A DNA stretch of 64,000 nucleotides, taken from contig JAQXVT010000041.1 in the NCBI GenBank assembly GCA_029225065.1, positions 21,682 to 85,681 on the forward strand, read 5' to 3'. The position numbers and the translations under genes were made by a program. Source of the DNA: Lachnospiraceae bacterium (lineage in GTDB: Bacteria > Bacillota > Clostridia > Lachnospirales > Lachnospiraceae). How positions within the stretch are numbered: position 1 is the first letter of the stretch; each line of letters opens with the position of its first letter. The notes under the pieces are model-generated. The model was given only the letters and a program-made list of their open reading frames with translations. It was not told where the DNA came from and did no database searches. This document shows positions 8,679 to 17,184 of this stretch, piece after piece.

Positions 8679-10157
8679 AATTGCATCGTCAATTGCTTTT
8701 TCCGAAATATTCTTTTTATCAAGCCAGTACTGCAGGTAGAGATCGAGCAGATAATTCAGGATTGCAACGACCGGTACACCTAGGAACATACCGATGACAC
8801 CGAACATGCTTCCGCCGACCGTGATCGCGAAAATAATCCAAAGCGGCTTCATGCCGGTCGACTCGCCGAGGATCTTCGGGCCTAGAATCAGTCCGTCGAA
8901 CTGCTGCAGGCAGAGCACCATGATGGCAAAAACAAGAGCCTTGACCGGCTGCACAAACAGCAGGATCAAAATGCCCGGTACTGCACCAATAAACGGTCCA
9001 AAATAAGGAATCATGTTTGTGATACCGACGATCACACTGATAAACAGCGTATAGGGTAGTCGCAGAATCGTCATCAGGATGAAACACAGCACGCCGATAA
9101 TCGCGGAATCGATGAATTTTCCGATTACAAAGCTGCTGAATAGCCGGTTGCACTCCGAGAGGATCTCGTGGCAGGCCGGGATATGCTTCTGCGGAAGAAA
9201 TGCGTAAATAATCTTCCAGCAGCTGCGCATCAGGCGTTTCTTATCATACAGCATATAAATAGAAACAATGATGGTAATCAGCAGGTTGACAATCCAGTTT
9301 GCGATCCACATGGACACCGAGTAAATGGCAGGTACCATATTTGCGGCAAAATTCCGGAGCGTTGTGATGAGATCCGGCACTGCGTCGGTAATCGGTTTGG
9401 TGATTGTTTCAATGTCGAGATCCGGGAACTTCTGCTGCAGGTCTGCAATCAGCTTCAGCAGCGAACTGTAAGCGCCGGGGATAAAGTTGATGAAATCAAC
9501 AATGTTGTTCATAACCTCCGGAAGAATGTAGACGAGGATCAGAACAGCGAAACCGAGCACAATCACGTAGGTGATCAGGATTGCAAGGATTTTGTGGGCG
9601 GTTTTGTTGAGACGGAATTTGAACTTCTTTGCGAGCAGCTCCATTCCGTGATAGAACACGTGAACCATCGGATTTAAAATATAGGCGAGCAGTGCGCCGA
9701 AAATAAACGGGCTGAGCACGCCTGCAATCTGCCCGAGCCATGCTTTCGTTTTTTCGATGTCGATGATCGCCTTGAAAATAATCGCCGATGCGATCAGCAT
9801 AATCAGTCCGTAAATGCAGATCGTAAAATAGCGGTTGTTTTTGATAAAGCGCTGGCTTTCACCCGGCGGGGTGTCGTCGGAAGGGTGGAAGACAGAGTGG
9901 TGCTGGGCATTTGCCGCTGCTTTGGCAGATTCTGATTCCTGCATAAAAGCGGAGCTGCTCTTTGCAGAATCGTGAACAGCTGCAGCTGATTTTAGCATAT
10001 CACTTTGACTGGAAAGGGTGCCTTCCTTTTTGCGCGCTGACTTTTGGAGCGTTGATTCAGAATTGTGTTTTTCTGGTTTGGCTGATGTATTGCCGCCAGC
10101 CGTGTTATTGTGTACAGTTCCGCCTGGTTTGGCAGAACGGGAAGATGATTGTTTCAT
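8655..10157 (-). CDS. AI-2E family transporter (YtvI/TqsA-like membrane protein)
   Basis: 500-residue polytopic membrane protein of the AI-2E transporter family (PF01594). Members are linked to export of autoinducer-2 (TqsA) or to Na+/H+ exchange and other efflux; the substrate here cannot be told. Residues 1-105 are a low-complexity, Ser/Ala/Lys-rich hydrophilic extension that the family core does not need. The membrane core follows, with a long central segment and the family-typical YFGPFIGAVPG and GLILGPKILGESTGMKP stretches near the C-terminal third. The C terminus is acidic. The best Shine-Dalgarno-like sequence (AAAGGA) is 14 bases upstream of the ATG, a little far. It is transcribed alone, opposite to trmB. 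Confidence 0.88.
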   Translation of the reverse strand: MKQSSSRSAKPGGTVHNNTAGGNTSAKPEKHNSESTLQKSARKKEGTLSSQSDMLKSAAAVHDSAKSSSAFMQESESAKAAANAQHHSVFHPSDDTPPGESQRFIKNNRYFTICIYGLIMLIASAIIFKAIIDIEKTKAWLGQIAGVLSPFIFGALLAYILNPMVHVFYHGMELLAKKFKFRLNKTAHKILAILITYVIVLGFAVLILVYILPEVMNNIVDFINFIPGAYSSLLKLIADLQQKFPDLDIETITKPITDAVPDLITTLRNFAANMVPAIYSVSMWIANWIVNLLITIIVSIYMLYDKKRLMRSCWKIIYAFLPQKHIPACHEILSECNRLFSSFVIGKFIDSAIIGVLCFILMTILRLPYTLFISVIVGITNMIPYFGPFIGAVPGILILLFVQPVKALVFAIMVLCLQQFDGLILGPKILGESTGMKPLWIIFAITVGGSMFGVIGMFLGVPVVAILNYLLDLYLQYWLDKKNISEKAIDDAIKNMELDD

Positions 10158-10327
10158 AAATGTGATATTAGTCCTTTCACGTAGACTCTTCCTATGATTA
10201 TAGCGATTCGTTTCCTTATATGCAAGCGAACAGGGTGTAAAAAAAGCGCGTAGAATATGAAGAAATTATAAACTCAGGGGCAAATTGAAGCAATTGAAAA
10301 AAATTTTAAAAAAATTAAAAAAAACAC

Positions 10328-10355
10328 TTGCATTTCAAAAAATATGTGCTATAAT
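10328..10355 (+). promoter_or_regulatory. Promoter of tRNA-Lys
   Basis: -35 TTGCAT (10328-10333) and a perfect -10 TATAAT (10350-10355) are 16 bases apart. Runs of A and T directly upstream (about 10285-10325) resemble an UP element, fitting a strong stable-RNA promoter. Confidence 0.8.
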
Positions 10356-10415
10356 TAGTCTTGCTTGTGAGGGAAACAAAGAAACAAACAAAACAAGCAA
10401 GAAAAAATTAAATAT

Positions 10416-10488
10416 GCGCGATTAGCTCAGTTGGTAGAGCACCTGACTCTTAATCAGGGTGTCCAGGGTTCGAGCCCCTGATCGCGCA
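10416..10488 (+). tRNA. tRNA-Lys(CTT)
   Basis: The full cloverleaf is visible: acceptor GCGCGAT pairs with ATCGCGC, the D-arm GCTC/GAGC encloses AGTTGGTA, the anticodon stem CCTGA/TCAGG encloses CTCTTAA, and the T-arm CAGGG/CCCTG encloses TTCGAGC. The anticodon is CTT, reading AAG lysine codons. The discriminator base is A and CCA is not encoded. It stands alone; the sequence after it is a patch of gene remnants. Confidence 0.97.
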
Positions 10489-10548
10489 CTGAAAGCACTG
10501 TTTTTGTGGACATGGAGCCACGGGGGCGGTGTTTTTTTTGTGCTTGCG

Positions 10549-10929
10549 CAGGAAATAGAAAAATTAAGAAACATTACAATCGAAGGAAAAAATAAAACAC
10601 AGCGTTTATCAGCGACGCTTCTTCCGGCTAATGCGGATAACAAGAAGGTGGTATGGTCCTCTTCCAGTCCTTCCGTAGCCAGAGTTGATTCCCAGGGAAA
10701 TGTCACCTCCGTAGCTAACGGTACTTGTGTGATTACGGCACGCTCTGCTGACAGTGGAAAGATATCCAGGTGTACCGTGAAGGTCATCAATGCACAGACA
10801 AAGTATACGTACAGTTTTGATTCAGAATTTGATGTAAAGGAATTCTATCAAGACAACGTTGTATCGCTTGTCCGCATTTACTGTATCCCTGGATTTTTAT
10901 TTATAGTTTACATAATATCTGATTTTTAA
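10549..10929 (+). pseudogene. Remnant of a bacterial Ig-like (Big_2) surface protein
   Basis: The frame encodes one recognisable Big_2 domain: RLSATLLPANADNKKVVWSS, then PSVARVDSQGNVTSVANGT, then VITARSADSGKISRCTVKV. This is the repeat found in tandem in surface adhesins and glycan-binding proteins. There is no start codon with a ribosome binding site; the open frame runs backwards into the tRNA gene. Residues after the domain look unrelated and the frame ends at 10929. I read it as a fragment of a larger surface protein gene left beside tRNA-Lys. Confidence 0.65.
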
Positions 10930-10956
10930 GCTGCCTTTGCTATAATACAAAAGAAA

Positions 10957-10999
10957 ACAGGCACTCAGACGGATATGTATAATTCGTATGAGTGCCTGT
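10957..10999 (-). terminator. Terminator-like hairpin
   Basis: An 11-bp stem ACAGGCACTCA/TGAGTGCCTGT (10957-10967 with 10989-10999) encloses a 21-base loop. On the minus strand it is followed by TTTTCTTTTG, so it fits a terminator for the decayed minus-strand genes at 11044-11571. Confidence 0.65.
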
Positions 11000-11043
11000 C
11001 TTTGGAAAAAATAATTTATTTTCAGCAGAAAAAATGCGTTGGC

Positions 11044-11206
11044 CTACAAAACCAGCAGCGTCTCCGACACCACCGCAATCACCACCCCGATCAGCGTGAC
11101 AATCGTGTAGATTTTGCGGGATTCCGTGTCATGTTTTTCTTTTGCGAGATAGGCCGCACAGAATAATTGCGATCCAGGCCATGTCAAACGACAGGTTTTT
11201 TACAGA
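11044..11206 (-). pseudogene. Frameshifted fragment of a small membrane protein
   Basis: On the minus strand a reading frame gives SVKNLSFDMAWIAII and, after a shift near 11155-11162, AAYLAKEKHDTESRKIYTIV and TLIGVVIAVVSETLLVL before a TAG at 11044-11046. The two parts join into a plausible one- or two-helix membrane protein if two bases are restored. There is no start codon upstream in frame. The family is not recognised. Confidence 0.45.
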
Positions 11207-11400
11207 GTCAGGAAGGTAGCAGGGGATGTTGAGAGAAGTGATAAGATTTCATAATAATGATTAGGAGACAGAGTGCGAGTATGTGTTTTGATGAAAAGGT
11301 GTGGATAAACACAGAAAGTAACGAAGTAGTCTGTGGATATTTTTTGGCAGAAAAAAATAGAGCCGGGAAAAGCCGGTATGGGAGATGGACGGTAAATAAA

Positions 11401-11571
11401 AAAGAGCACGACCCTTCCGCAGCCGTGAAGCGCAGATTTTGCGGCGTTGATCTGAGAGAGGATGTCCTCGCATGGTACGTCCTCATCGATCATGCGGTCA
11501 ATAGCCTGTATCTGCCTGATTATTTTTTTCAGGCGGCGGTGCAGGTTGGCAGAATCCATGCATTGTTTCAT
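11401..11571 (-). pseudogene. Truncated CsoR/FrmR-type (DUF156) repressor
   Basis: The first about 57 residues match the helical N-terminal part of metal- and formaldehyde-sensing repressors: LHRRLKKIIRQIQAIDRMI, then DEDVPCEDILSQINAAKSAL, including the conserved ligand Cys in DVPCEDIL. After RVVL the frame continues into unrelated Phe/Pro/Ser-rich sequence until 11200, so the C-terminal helix is missing. A GGAGG lies 12 bases before the ATG. Normal members have about 85-100 residues. The gene is probably inactive; its target was perhaps the decayed membrane gene just downstream. Confidence 0.6.
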
Positions 11572-11583
11572 ATTGTGTCATAA

Positions 11584-12063
11584 CCTCCATGAGTAAAAAG
11601 TTTTCCAAAATACAGTTGTTGCTTTTTGACCTGAAATGCATTGCAGTCAGAGCAGAAAGCGTGCTCACTGCGATTATAGCGTGCTCATCGAGTATTTGTC
11701 AATGAAAGAAACTGCTATGGCAGCACGGCAGACAGAGAAGCAGATTGCGCATGTCTGCTTTACAGTCGCTCTGGTGCGGGACAATAATGAAAAGCGCACA
11801 TTTTGGATGTTGCTTTTTTTCGCTTATTTGGTACAATAGTGCCAGAGAAAAAATCAAAAGGTTCATTTCTTGTGGAGAAAAATCACAGGAAAAACGGCGG
11901 GTGTCGAAAAAAAACAGACGACATGCCTAGAGCCTGTTTGAAAAATACGTTTGGCAGGTTTTGCTGATGCATTTTGCTGAGCGGTTTTAAATGAGTCAGA
12001 CCGCATGGTGGATTGTGATATTTATTCATATATGGGAAGAAGAACGAACAGAAAGGAAAAGTG
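11584..12063. other. Intergenic region, no gene recognised
   Basis: This 480-bp gap separates the CsoR-like remnant from the carboxylesterase gene. Possible -10 sequences occur (for example TACAAT near 11831) but no ORF has a credible ribosome binding site until the esterase start. It probably holds the divergent promoters of both. Confidence 0.4.
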
Positions 12064-13608
12064 ATGGATAAATTTGTATGTGCAGCGGATTATCCGGTAG
12101 TGGAAACTGAGGCCGGAAAGCTTCGTGGATATGTATGGAATAATACCTATATTTTTAAAGGAATCAAATATGCGGATGCGAAGCGGTTCCGGCGGCCGGA
12201 AAAGGTGCAGCCGTGGGACGGCATAAAGGATGCGCAGTCATATGGCATGGTGTGCCCGCTGCTTGAGCAGGACAAGCCGGGAATGGAGCTTTTGGTGCCG
12301 CACATGTACTGGCCGATGGATGAGAACTGCCAGTATCTGAATATCTGGACACAGAATATCAGTAAAGATGCGAAAAAGCCGGTCATGGTATGGCTGCACG
12401 GCGGCGGATTCTTTGCGGGTTCCTCGATCGAGCAGATCGCATACGATGGCGAGAACATGAGCCGCGAAGGAGATGTTGTGGTCGTATCGTTAAACCATCG
12501 ACTGAACGTGCTTGGCTATCTGGATTTGTCCCCGTTTGGAGAAGAGTATGAGGCTTCGGCAAATGCGGGAAGCCTTGATATGATCGCAGCACTTCAGTGG
12601 GTACATGACAACATCGCGGCGTTCGGTGGTGATCCGGACAATGTGACGATCTTCGGTCAGTCCGGCGGCGGAGCAAAGGTGTGGACGCTCATGCAGATGC
12701 CTGCGGCGGATGGCCTGTTTCAGAAAGGAATCATCCAGAGCGGCGTTTACGAGATGCTTGGGGATGTTGAAAACCAGGACGGCACGCAGATCGTGGAGGC
12801 GATGCTGAAAGAGCTGGGACTTGGCCGCGGTGATGTAAAACAGCTGGAGACGATCCCGTATGATCAGCTGGCAGCAGCGTACAAAAAGGCAGCTCCGGCA
12901 ATCCAGGTAGCTGGCGGCTACGTCGGCAATGAGCCGCACATCAGCAAAGATTACGTGGGTGATCCGATTCATCGTGGATTCCGTGAGCATGCTCAGAAGG
13001 TTCCGGTGCTGATCGGTACGGTGCTTGGAGAATTTGACTTCCGGATGCCGCTTGCAGGCAAGAAGTCGTTTGACCGGGAGACGGCACTTTCCTTTGTAAG
13101 GCAGCGTTTTGGCGACGGAGCGGAGCAGATCATGAATCTGTTTGCAAGTGTTTACCCGGAAAAATGCCCGGTTGATGCAAGGTCGGTGGATTTTCTGTTC
13201 CGCGGACCGACAATCGACTTTATCAAAGAGCGCGCAAAGATGCCGGAGAGTGTGACGTATTCCTATCAGCTGACGTATGATTTCCCGGTGTTTGATGGAA
13301 AACTGGCATGGCACTGCTCAGAAATCCCATATGTTTTCCACAACATGGACAAAGTGCCGGTGTGTGCCGGTGAGGGCGGAGAGCAGCTGCAGGAGGCGAT
13401 TTTTGGCAGCTGGATGCGTTTCGCAAAGACGGGCAGCCCGGAGACAGACGGCTTTGCGTGGCCGAGATGTACGGCAGGCGATGAGGCGATGATGCTGTTT
13501 GACCAGAACTGCCGTGTGGTACATAATGCAGATCATGAGCTGGTGCGCCTTGCAAAGCAGCTGGAGCTTGCAGAGCGAAAGGACGATACAGGCGAGATCC
13601 AGCACTGA
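12064..13608 (+). CDS. Carboxylesterase type B family protein
   Basis: Predicted serine esterase of the type B carboxylesterase/cholinesterase family (PF00135), 514 residues, hydrolysing carboxylic esters. The oxyanion-hole motif LHGGGFF is at 111-117, and the nucleophile elbow IFGQSGGG places the serine at about residue 200. The family more often has GESAGG. The catalytic His lies in LAWHCSEIPYVFHN. No signal peptide is seen, so it is probably cytoplasmic. I chose the ATG at 12064; a GTG directly before it is an alternative, with an AAAGG site just upstream. The YihS-like isomerase gene follows in the same direction, so a glycan-derived ester is a reasonable but unproven substrate. Confidence 0.9.
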   Translation: MDKFVCAADYPVVETEAGKLRGYVWNNTYIFKGIKYADAKRFRRPEKVQPWDGIKDAQSYGMVCPLLEQDKPGMELLVPHMYWPMDENCQYLNIWTQNISKDAKKPVMVWLHGGGFFAGSSIEQIAYDGENMSREGDVVVVSLNHRLNVLGYLDLSPFGEEYEASANAGSLDMIAALQWVHDNIAAFGGDPDNVTIFGQSGGGAKVWTLMQMPAADGLFQKGIIQSGVYEMLGDVENQDGTQIVEAMLKELGLGRGDVKQLETIPYDQLAAAYKKAAPAIQVAGGYVGNEPHISKDYVGDPIHRGFREHAQKVPVLIGTVLGEFDFRMPLAGKKSFDRETALSFVRQRFGDGAEQIMNLFASVYPEKCPVDARSVDFLFRGPTIDFIKERAKMPESVTYSYQLTYDFPVFDGKLAWHCSEIPYVFHNMDKVPVCAGEGGEQLQEAIFGSWMRFAKTGSPETDGFAWPRCTAGDEAMMLFDQNCRVVHNADHELVRLAKQLELAERKDDTGEIQH

Positions 13609-13736
13609 GAAAAGAGACCGCGCTCATTTAGAGCTGCAGCGATGCCATGGCAGTGCGGCCTGGAGTGTGTTAAAAATGCTTTCTGCAAGGAGGGCAGATC
13701 GAGAAAATCTGGCATCAGAAAACGGAGAAGATAAAA

Positions 13737-13970
13737 ATGAGATTACAAAAACTGCAGTCCTTTTTGAATGAGAAGGGCTGGAAGTATGAATACGCAGAAG
13801 AAAACGACTGCGCGAGCATTGATTTTGAGCACCGTGGCCTGACATACCACGTCTGGGAATTTTTTGAGGACGGCTACGGCGCGGAGAGCAATGTGGTAAA
13901 TGTCGGGCGCATGGAGGATTACGACGGGGAGTATGAGGATAAGATTCTTGAAGTGATCCGGACGTGGTAG
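13737..13970 (+). CDS. Small acidic hypothetical protein
   Basis: 77 residues, acidic and aromatic-rich, with a central HRGLTYHVWEFFEDGYG segment and no membrane helix. A GGAGAAG site precedes the ATG at suitable spacing, and composition and length suggest a real single-domain protein. The family is not recognised. It lies between the carboxylesterase and sugar isomerase genes in the same orientation. Confidence 0.65.
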   Translation: MRLQKLQSFLNEKGWKYEYAEENDCASIDFEHRGLTYHVWEFFEDGYGAESNVVNVGRMEDYDGEYEDKILEVIRTW

Positions 13971-14191
13971 CGGTCGCTGTTGTGCGTGAAAAGCGATACA
14001 GCAGGATGACCAGAGCAGATCAATCAGGGATCTGGTAAAATGTTTTGCTGCCAACTGCGCGGCGGAGAGAATTGCAAAGAGCTGTGAGACAGCTCTGGCA
14101 TGTGCGACAGAAAAAAGAGTTCAGAGTGAGCCAAAAACAAAAAAAGCTGACTTAAACAATAGATCCGCCATCAGCGGAGAAAGGAAAGAAA

Positions 14192-15439
14192 ATGAGCGAG
14201 AAAAACAGAAAGTATCAGATTGATACGCAGGAAAACAGAGCATTTTTAAAGGAAGTACGGGAGTCTCTCCTGAACTTCGGTCATCAGTTTCCGGCACCGG
14301 GAGGAAGCTCCTATTATCTTGGAGATGACGGTACGCCGTGGAAGGACCGTCCGCGTGAGGCGTGGGTGACCTGTCGTATGGTGCATGTCTACAGCATCGG
14401 CACATTTCTCGGACATCCGGGCAGCGCAGAGCTGGCAGATGCAGGCTTAAAGGGATTAAAAGGTGAGCTGCACGATGAGAAAAACGGCGGCTGGTACGCT
14501 GGAATCACAGCAGACGGCGGAATTCTTCCGAACAAGCAGTGCTATGCACATGCATTTGTGATTCTGGCGGCATCCTCCGCAGTGCTCGCAGGCAGACCGG
14601 GCGCACAGGAGCTGCTTGATGAGGCGATTGCGCTGTATGACAAGCGTTTCTGGAACGAGGAGGAGGGACTTTCCTGCGATACCTGGAATACGGAGTTTAC
14701 TGTGCTCGATGACTACCGCGGATTGAATGCAAACATGCATACCGTAGAGGCGTTTCTGGCAGCATCTGATGTGACGGGCGACGAGAAATACCGCGTGAGA
14801 GCAGGCCGTATCATCGATCACGTAAAGGGCTGGGCCGCAAACAACAACTGGCGGATTCCGGAGCACTTCACAAAGGACTGGGTAGCAGCGCTTGAGTGCA
14901 ACAAGGAAAAACCGGACGATCCGTTCAAGCCGTACGGTGCGACACCGGGGCATGGCATTGAGTGGGCGAGACTGATCACACAGTGGGCACTTTCTGCTTA
15001 TAAAGAAGACAGAGAAAAGGCAGAGCCGTATCTTGACGCAGCGCAGAATCTGTACTGCCGCGCAATCGCAGATGCGTGGAACGCAGACGGCGCACCGGGT
15101 ATCTGCTACACGACAGACTGGGATGGAAAGCCGGTCGTACACGACAGAATGCACTGGACGCTGGCTGAGGCGATCAATACCTCCGCAGTGCTCTGGCACG
15201 TAACCGGCAAGCAGAAATATGCGGATGATTATGAGGCGTTCATGCAGTATCTCGATGAGAAGGTGCTTGATCATGTGAACGGTTCCTGGTTCCATCAGCT
15301 TGACCGCAACAACAACCTGATGGGTACGGTATGGCCGGGCAAATCCGACCTGTATCATGCGACGCAGGCAACGCTGATTCCGTATTATACGGCTGATCTG
15401 TCGATCGCACCGGCGGTAAAAGAGGGAAAAACGATCTAA
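14192..15439 (+). CDS. AGE-family aldose-ketose isomerase, YihS-like
   Basis: 415-residue cytoplasmic (alpha/alpha)6-barrel enzyme of the N-acylglucosamine 2-epimerase superfamily. Extended similarity is to E. coli YihS (413 residues, sulfoquinovose isomerase, also active on mannose/fructose/lyxose): WVTCRMVHVYSIG near 51, KNGGWYAGI near 94, YRGLNANMHTVEAFL near 174, then TPGHGIEWARLI and DLYHATQATLIP. His residues in NANMH, PGHGIEW and DLYH correspond to the YihS active site. No other sulfoquinovose-pathway gene is in the window, so D-mannose/D-fructose isomerisation is as likely. An AAAGGAAAG site precedes the ATG. Confidence 0.88.
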   Translation: MSEKNRKYQIDTQENRAFLKEVRESLLNFGHQFPAPGGSSYYLGDDGTPWKDRPREAWVTCRMVHVYSIGTFLGHPGSAELADAGLKGLKGELHDEKNGGWYAGITADGGILPNKQCYAHAFVILAASSAVLAGRPGAQELLDEAIALYDKRFWNEEEGLSCDTWNTEFTVLDDYRGLNANMHTVEAFLAASDVTGDEKYRVRAGRIIDHVKGWAANNNWRIPEHFTKDWVAALECNKEKPDDPFKPYGATPGHGIEWARLITQWALSAYKEDREKAEPYLDAAQNLYCRAIADAWNADGAPGICYTTDWDGKPVVHDRMHWTLAEAINTSAVLWHVTGKQKYADDYEAFMQYLDEKVLDHVNGSWFHQLDRNNNLMGTVWPGKSDLYHATQATLIPYYTADLSIAPAVKEGKTI

Positions 15440-15569
15440 ATAAAAAAGAAGTTCCGAAAAATGACGACCTGTTGGGAAGTGCATTTTTGGGAACTTCTTA
15501 TATTTTGTATTTTGCCAGAAGTCTCTTTTGCAGGAGAAGAAAAAAAGCCTTCCGGTCAGAATTCAAATT

Positions 15570-15619
15570 TAACCGAATCAGGCAAGCCGCGAAGCGGATT
15601 GCGAATATTCGCTTTGACT
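15570..15619 (+). repeat. Palindromic intergenic repeat, well-preserved copy
   Basis: It begins TAACCGAATCAGGCAAG and ends GAAGCGGATTGCGAATATT plus CGCTTTGACT. The core arms AAGCGGAT and ATTCGCTT can form a hairpin. It lies between the isomerase gene and the convergent MATE gene. Confidence 0.8.
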
Positions 15620-15647
15620 ATTATCCGGTAAACAGACTGCAAATCAC

Positions 15648-16979
15648 TCATTTCATCTGATAATCTCTCCACAAGAACACGACCGTCAGCACAAGACAGC
15701 ACAGCTCTGCCGCCGGAAATGCAAGCCAGATTCCGTCGATTCCAAGCAGCCTTGAGAGCAGGAATGCAAATACAGTGATAGCAGCGACACCTCGCAGGAT
15801 CGCGATGGCAAAGGCCGGTTTTGCGTGGGCAGTGGCGCTCAAATAGCCGGTACCGACGATGTTGAATCCGGCGAACAGAAAGCCGAGGAAATAAAGGCGG
15901 ATGCCTGGTACCGCGTAGGCGGCCATTTCTGCGGAGCCTTCACTGTTGAACACGGAAACGAACGGCTCGGCAAACAGCAGAACCGCACCTGTGACGAGCA
16001 CAGCGGCGGCCGCCGTGTAAAGTGCGGAGTGCCGGACAATGAGGCGTGTTCCATTCTGGTCACTTTTTCCGTATGCTTCGCTGGCGAGCGGCTGAACGCC
16101 CTGCCCAATTCCGTTGAAGACGGCGGTGCCAACGAGCGCAAAATTTGCGGTGACGCCGTAAGCCGCGACAGCGGTGTTTCCGCCAAGCCCAAGCAGAAGG
16201 AAATTGAAGACCGTGGTTGTGATGCCGGAGGACATTTCACCAATAAACGCGGAGATTCCCAGCTGGCACGAGCGAAACAGCCTGCGAATGGAAGGCCGTG
16301 ACCAGACAAGATGCAGCGTATTTTTTTTCGTGAAAAAGTGCGCCGTGCAGATTGAAATACTGATGACCGGAGAAAGACCGGTGGCAAGTGCTGCGCCCGG
16401 CATGCCCATTTTGAGCGGAAACATAAACAGATAATCCAGAAAAATATTGGAAAAACTGCTCGTGAGCGTGGCAGCCATCGCAAGCGTCGGATCGGAGTCA
16501 TTGCGGACAAAGGACGTAAAGACGTAATTCAGCATAAAGCACGGTGCGAACACCAGAAAAATTCGGGTGTACGATGTGCCGACCGCCGCAATCTGGTCAT
16601 CTGCGCCCATGATGCGAATGATTGTTTCCGGGCAGAATGAGCCGCCAAGAATAAAGATGATACTTGCCGCGACTGCAAAAAAGATGGCATTTGAAAAGTA
16701 TACGTCGCACGTTTTGCTGCCGGAGGCTTTCGTGATGGCATACCTGGTTGCGCTTCCTGTGCCGATCATGGAGCCGATCGCGAAGATCAGGCTGTAGAGC
16801 GGAAGTACAAGATTTAAGGCGGTGATTCCGCCCGAACCTTCCGCAGCGGAGATAAAAAAGGTATCCGCAAGAATATAGCAGGAGGTGCCGAGCATCGCCA
16901 GAATATTCTGCAGGATGTAGCTGCGCAGTTTTTTTGAGACAGCGGCCGGTGCTGTAGCGTCAGAGGTAATTGAATTCAT
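15648..16979 (-). CDS. MATE family efflux transporter
   Basis: Predicted multidrug/toxin exporter driven by Na+ or H+, 443 residues with about 12 hydrophobic segments in two related halves, as in PF01554. Typical stretches are NILAMLGTSCYILADTFFIS in the first helix pair and YGVTANFALVGTAVFNGIGQ in the second half. I chose the ATG at 16977-16979, eight bases downstream of a GGGGAG site; an in-frame TTG 15 bases upstream would place the site inside the gene. It is a single gene, convergent with the isomerase gene. The substrate is unknown. Confidence 0.93.
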   Translation of the reverse strand: MNSITSDATAPAAVSKKLRSYILQNILAMLGTSCYILADTFFISAAEGSGGITALNLVLPLYSLIFAIGSMIGTGSATRYAITKASGSKTCDVYFSNAIFFAVAASIIFILGGSFCPETIIRIMGADDQIAAVGTSYTRIFLVFAPCFMLNYVFTSFVRNDSDPTLAMAATLTSSFSNIFLDYLFMFPLKMGMPGAALATGLSPVISISICTAHFFTKKNTLHLVWSRPSIRRLFRSCQLGISAFIGEMSSGITTTVFNFLLLGLGGNTAVAAYGVTANFALVGTAVFNGIGQGVQPLASEAYGKSDQNGTRLIVRHSALYTAAAAVLVTGAVLLFAEPFVSVFNSEGSAEMAAYAVPGIRLYFLGFLFAGFNIVGTGYLSATAHAKPAFAIAILRGVAAITVFAFLLSRLLGIDGIWLAFPAAELCCLVLTVVFLWRDYQMK

Positions 16980-17000
16980 AATAAAACTCCCCAATAATTT

Positions 17001-17051
17001 TTAACCGAGTCAAGCAAGCAGCAAAGCGGATTGTGAATATCCACTTTGACT
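17001..17051 (+). repeat. Palindromic intergenic repeat copy
   Basis: TTAACCGAGTCAAGCAAGC begins the element; the core is AAAGCGGATTGTGAATAT followed by CCACTTTGACT. It lies in the divergent gap between the MATE and HAD genes, so it is close to both promoters. Confidence 0.8.
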
Positions 17052-17184
17052 TAAAGCATCGAGAGCTACAGTAGCATGATACGGGAAAAAAGTCAATGCG
17101 CCGTGCCTGCAAAACGCGGTTGCGTCCGCTTCGGAAGTGAGCTAAAATGGAACTTGTTTAGGATTTGACTAAGGGAGCAGAAAA

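Noticed and set aside
11636..11930. Two short overlapping ORFs before the carboxylesterase gene
   Set aside because: No ribosome binding site, no recognisable protein texture, and they overlap one another in different frames.
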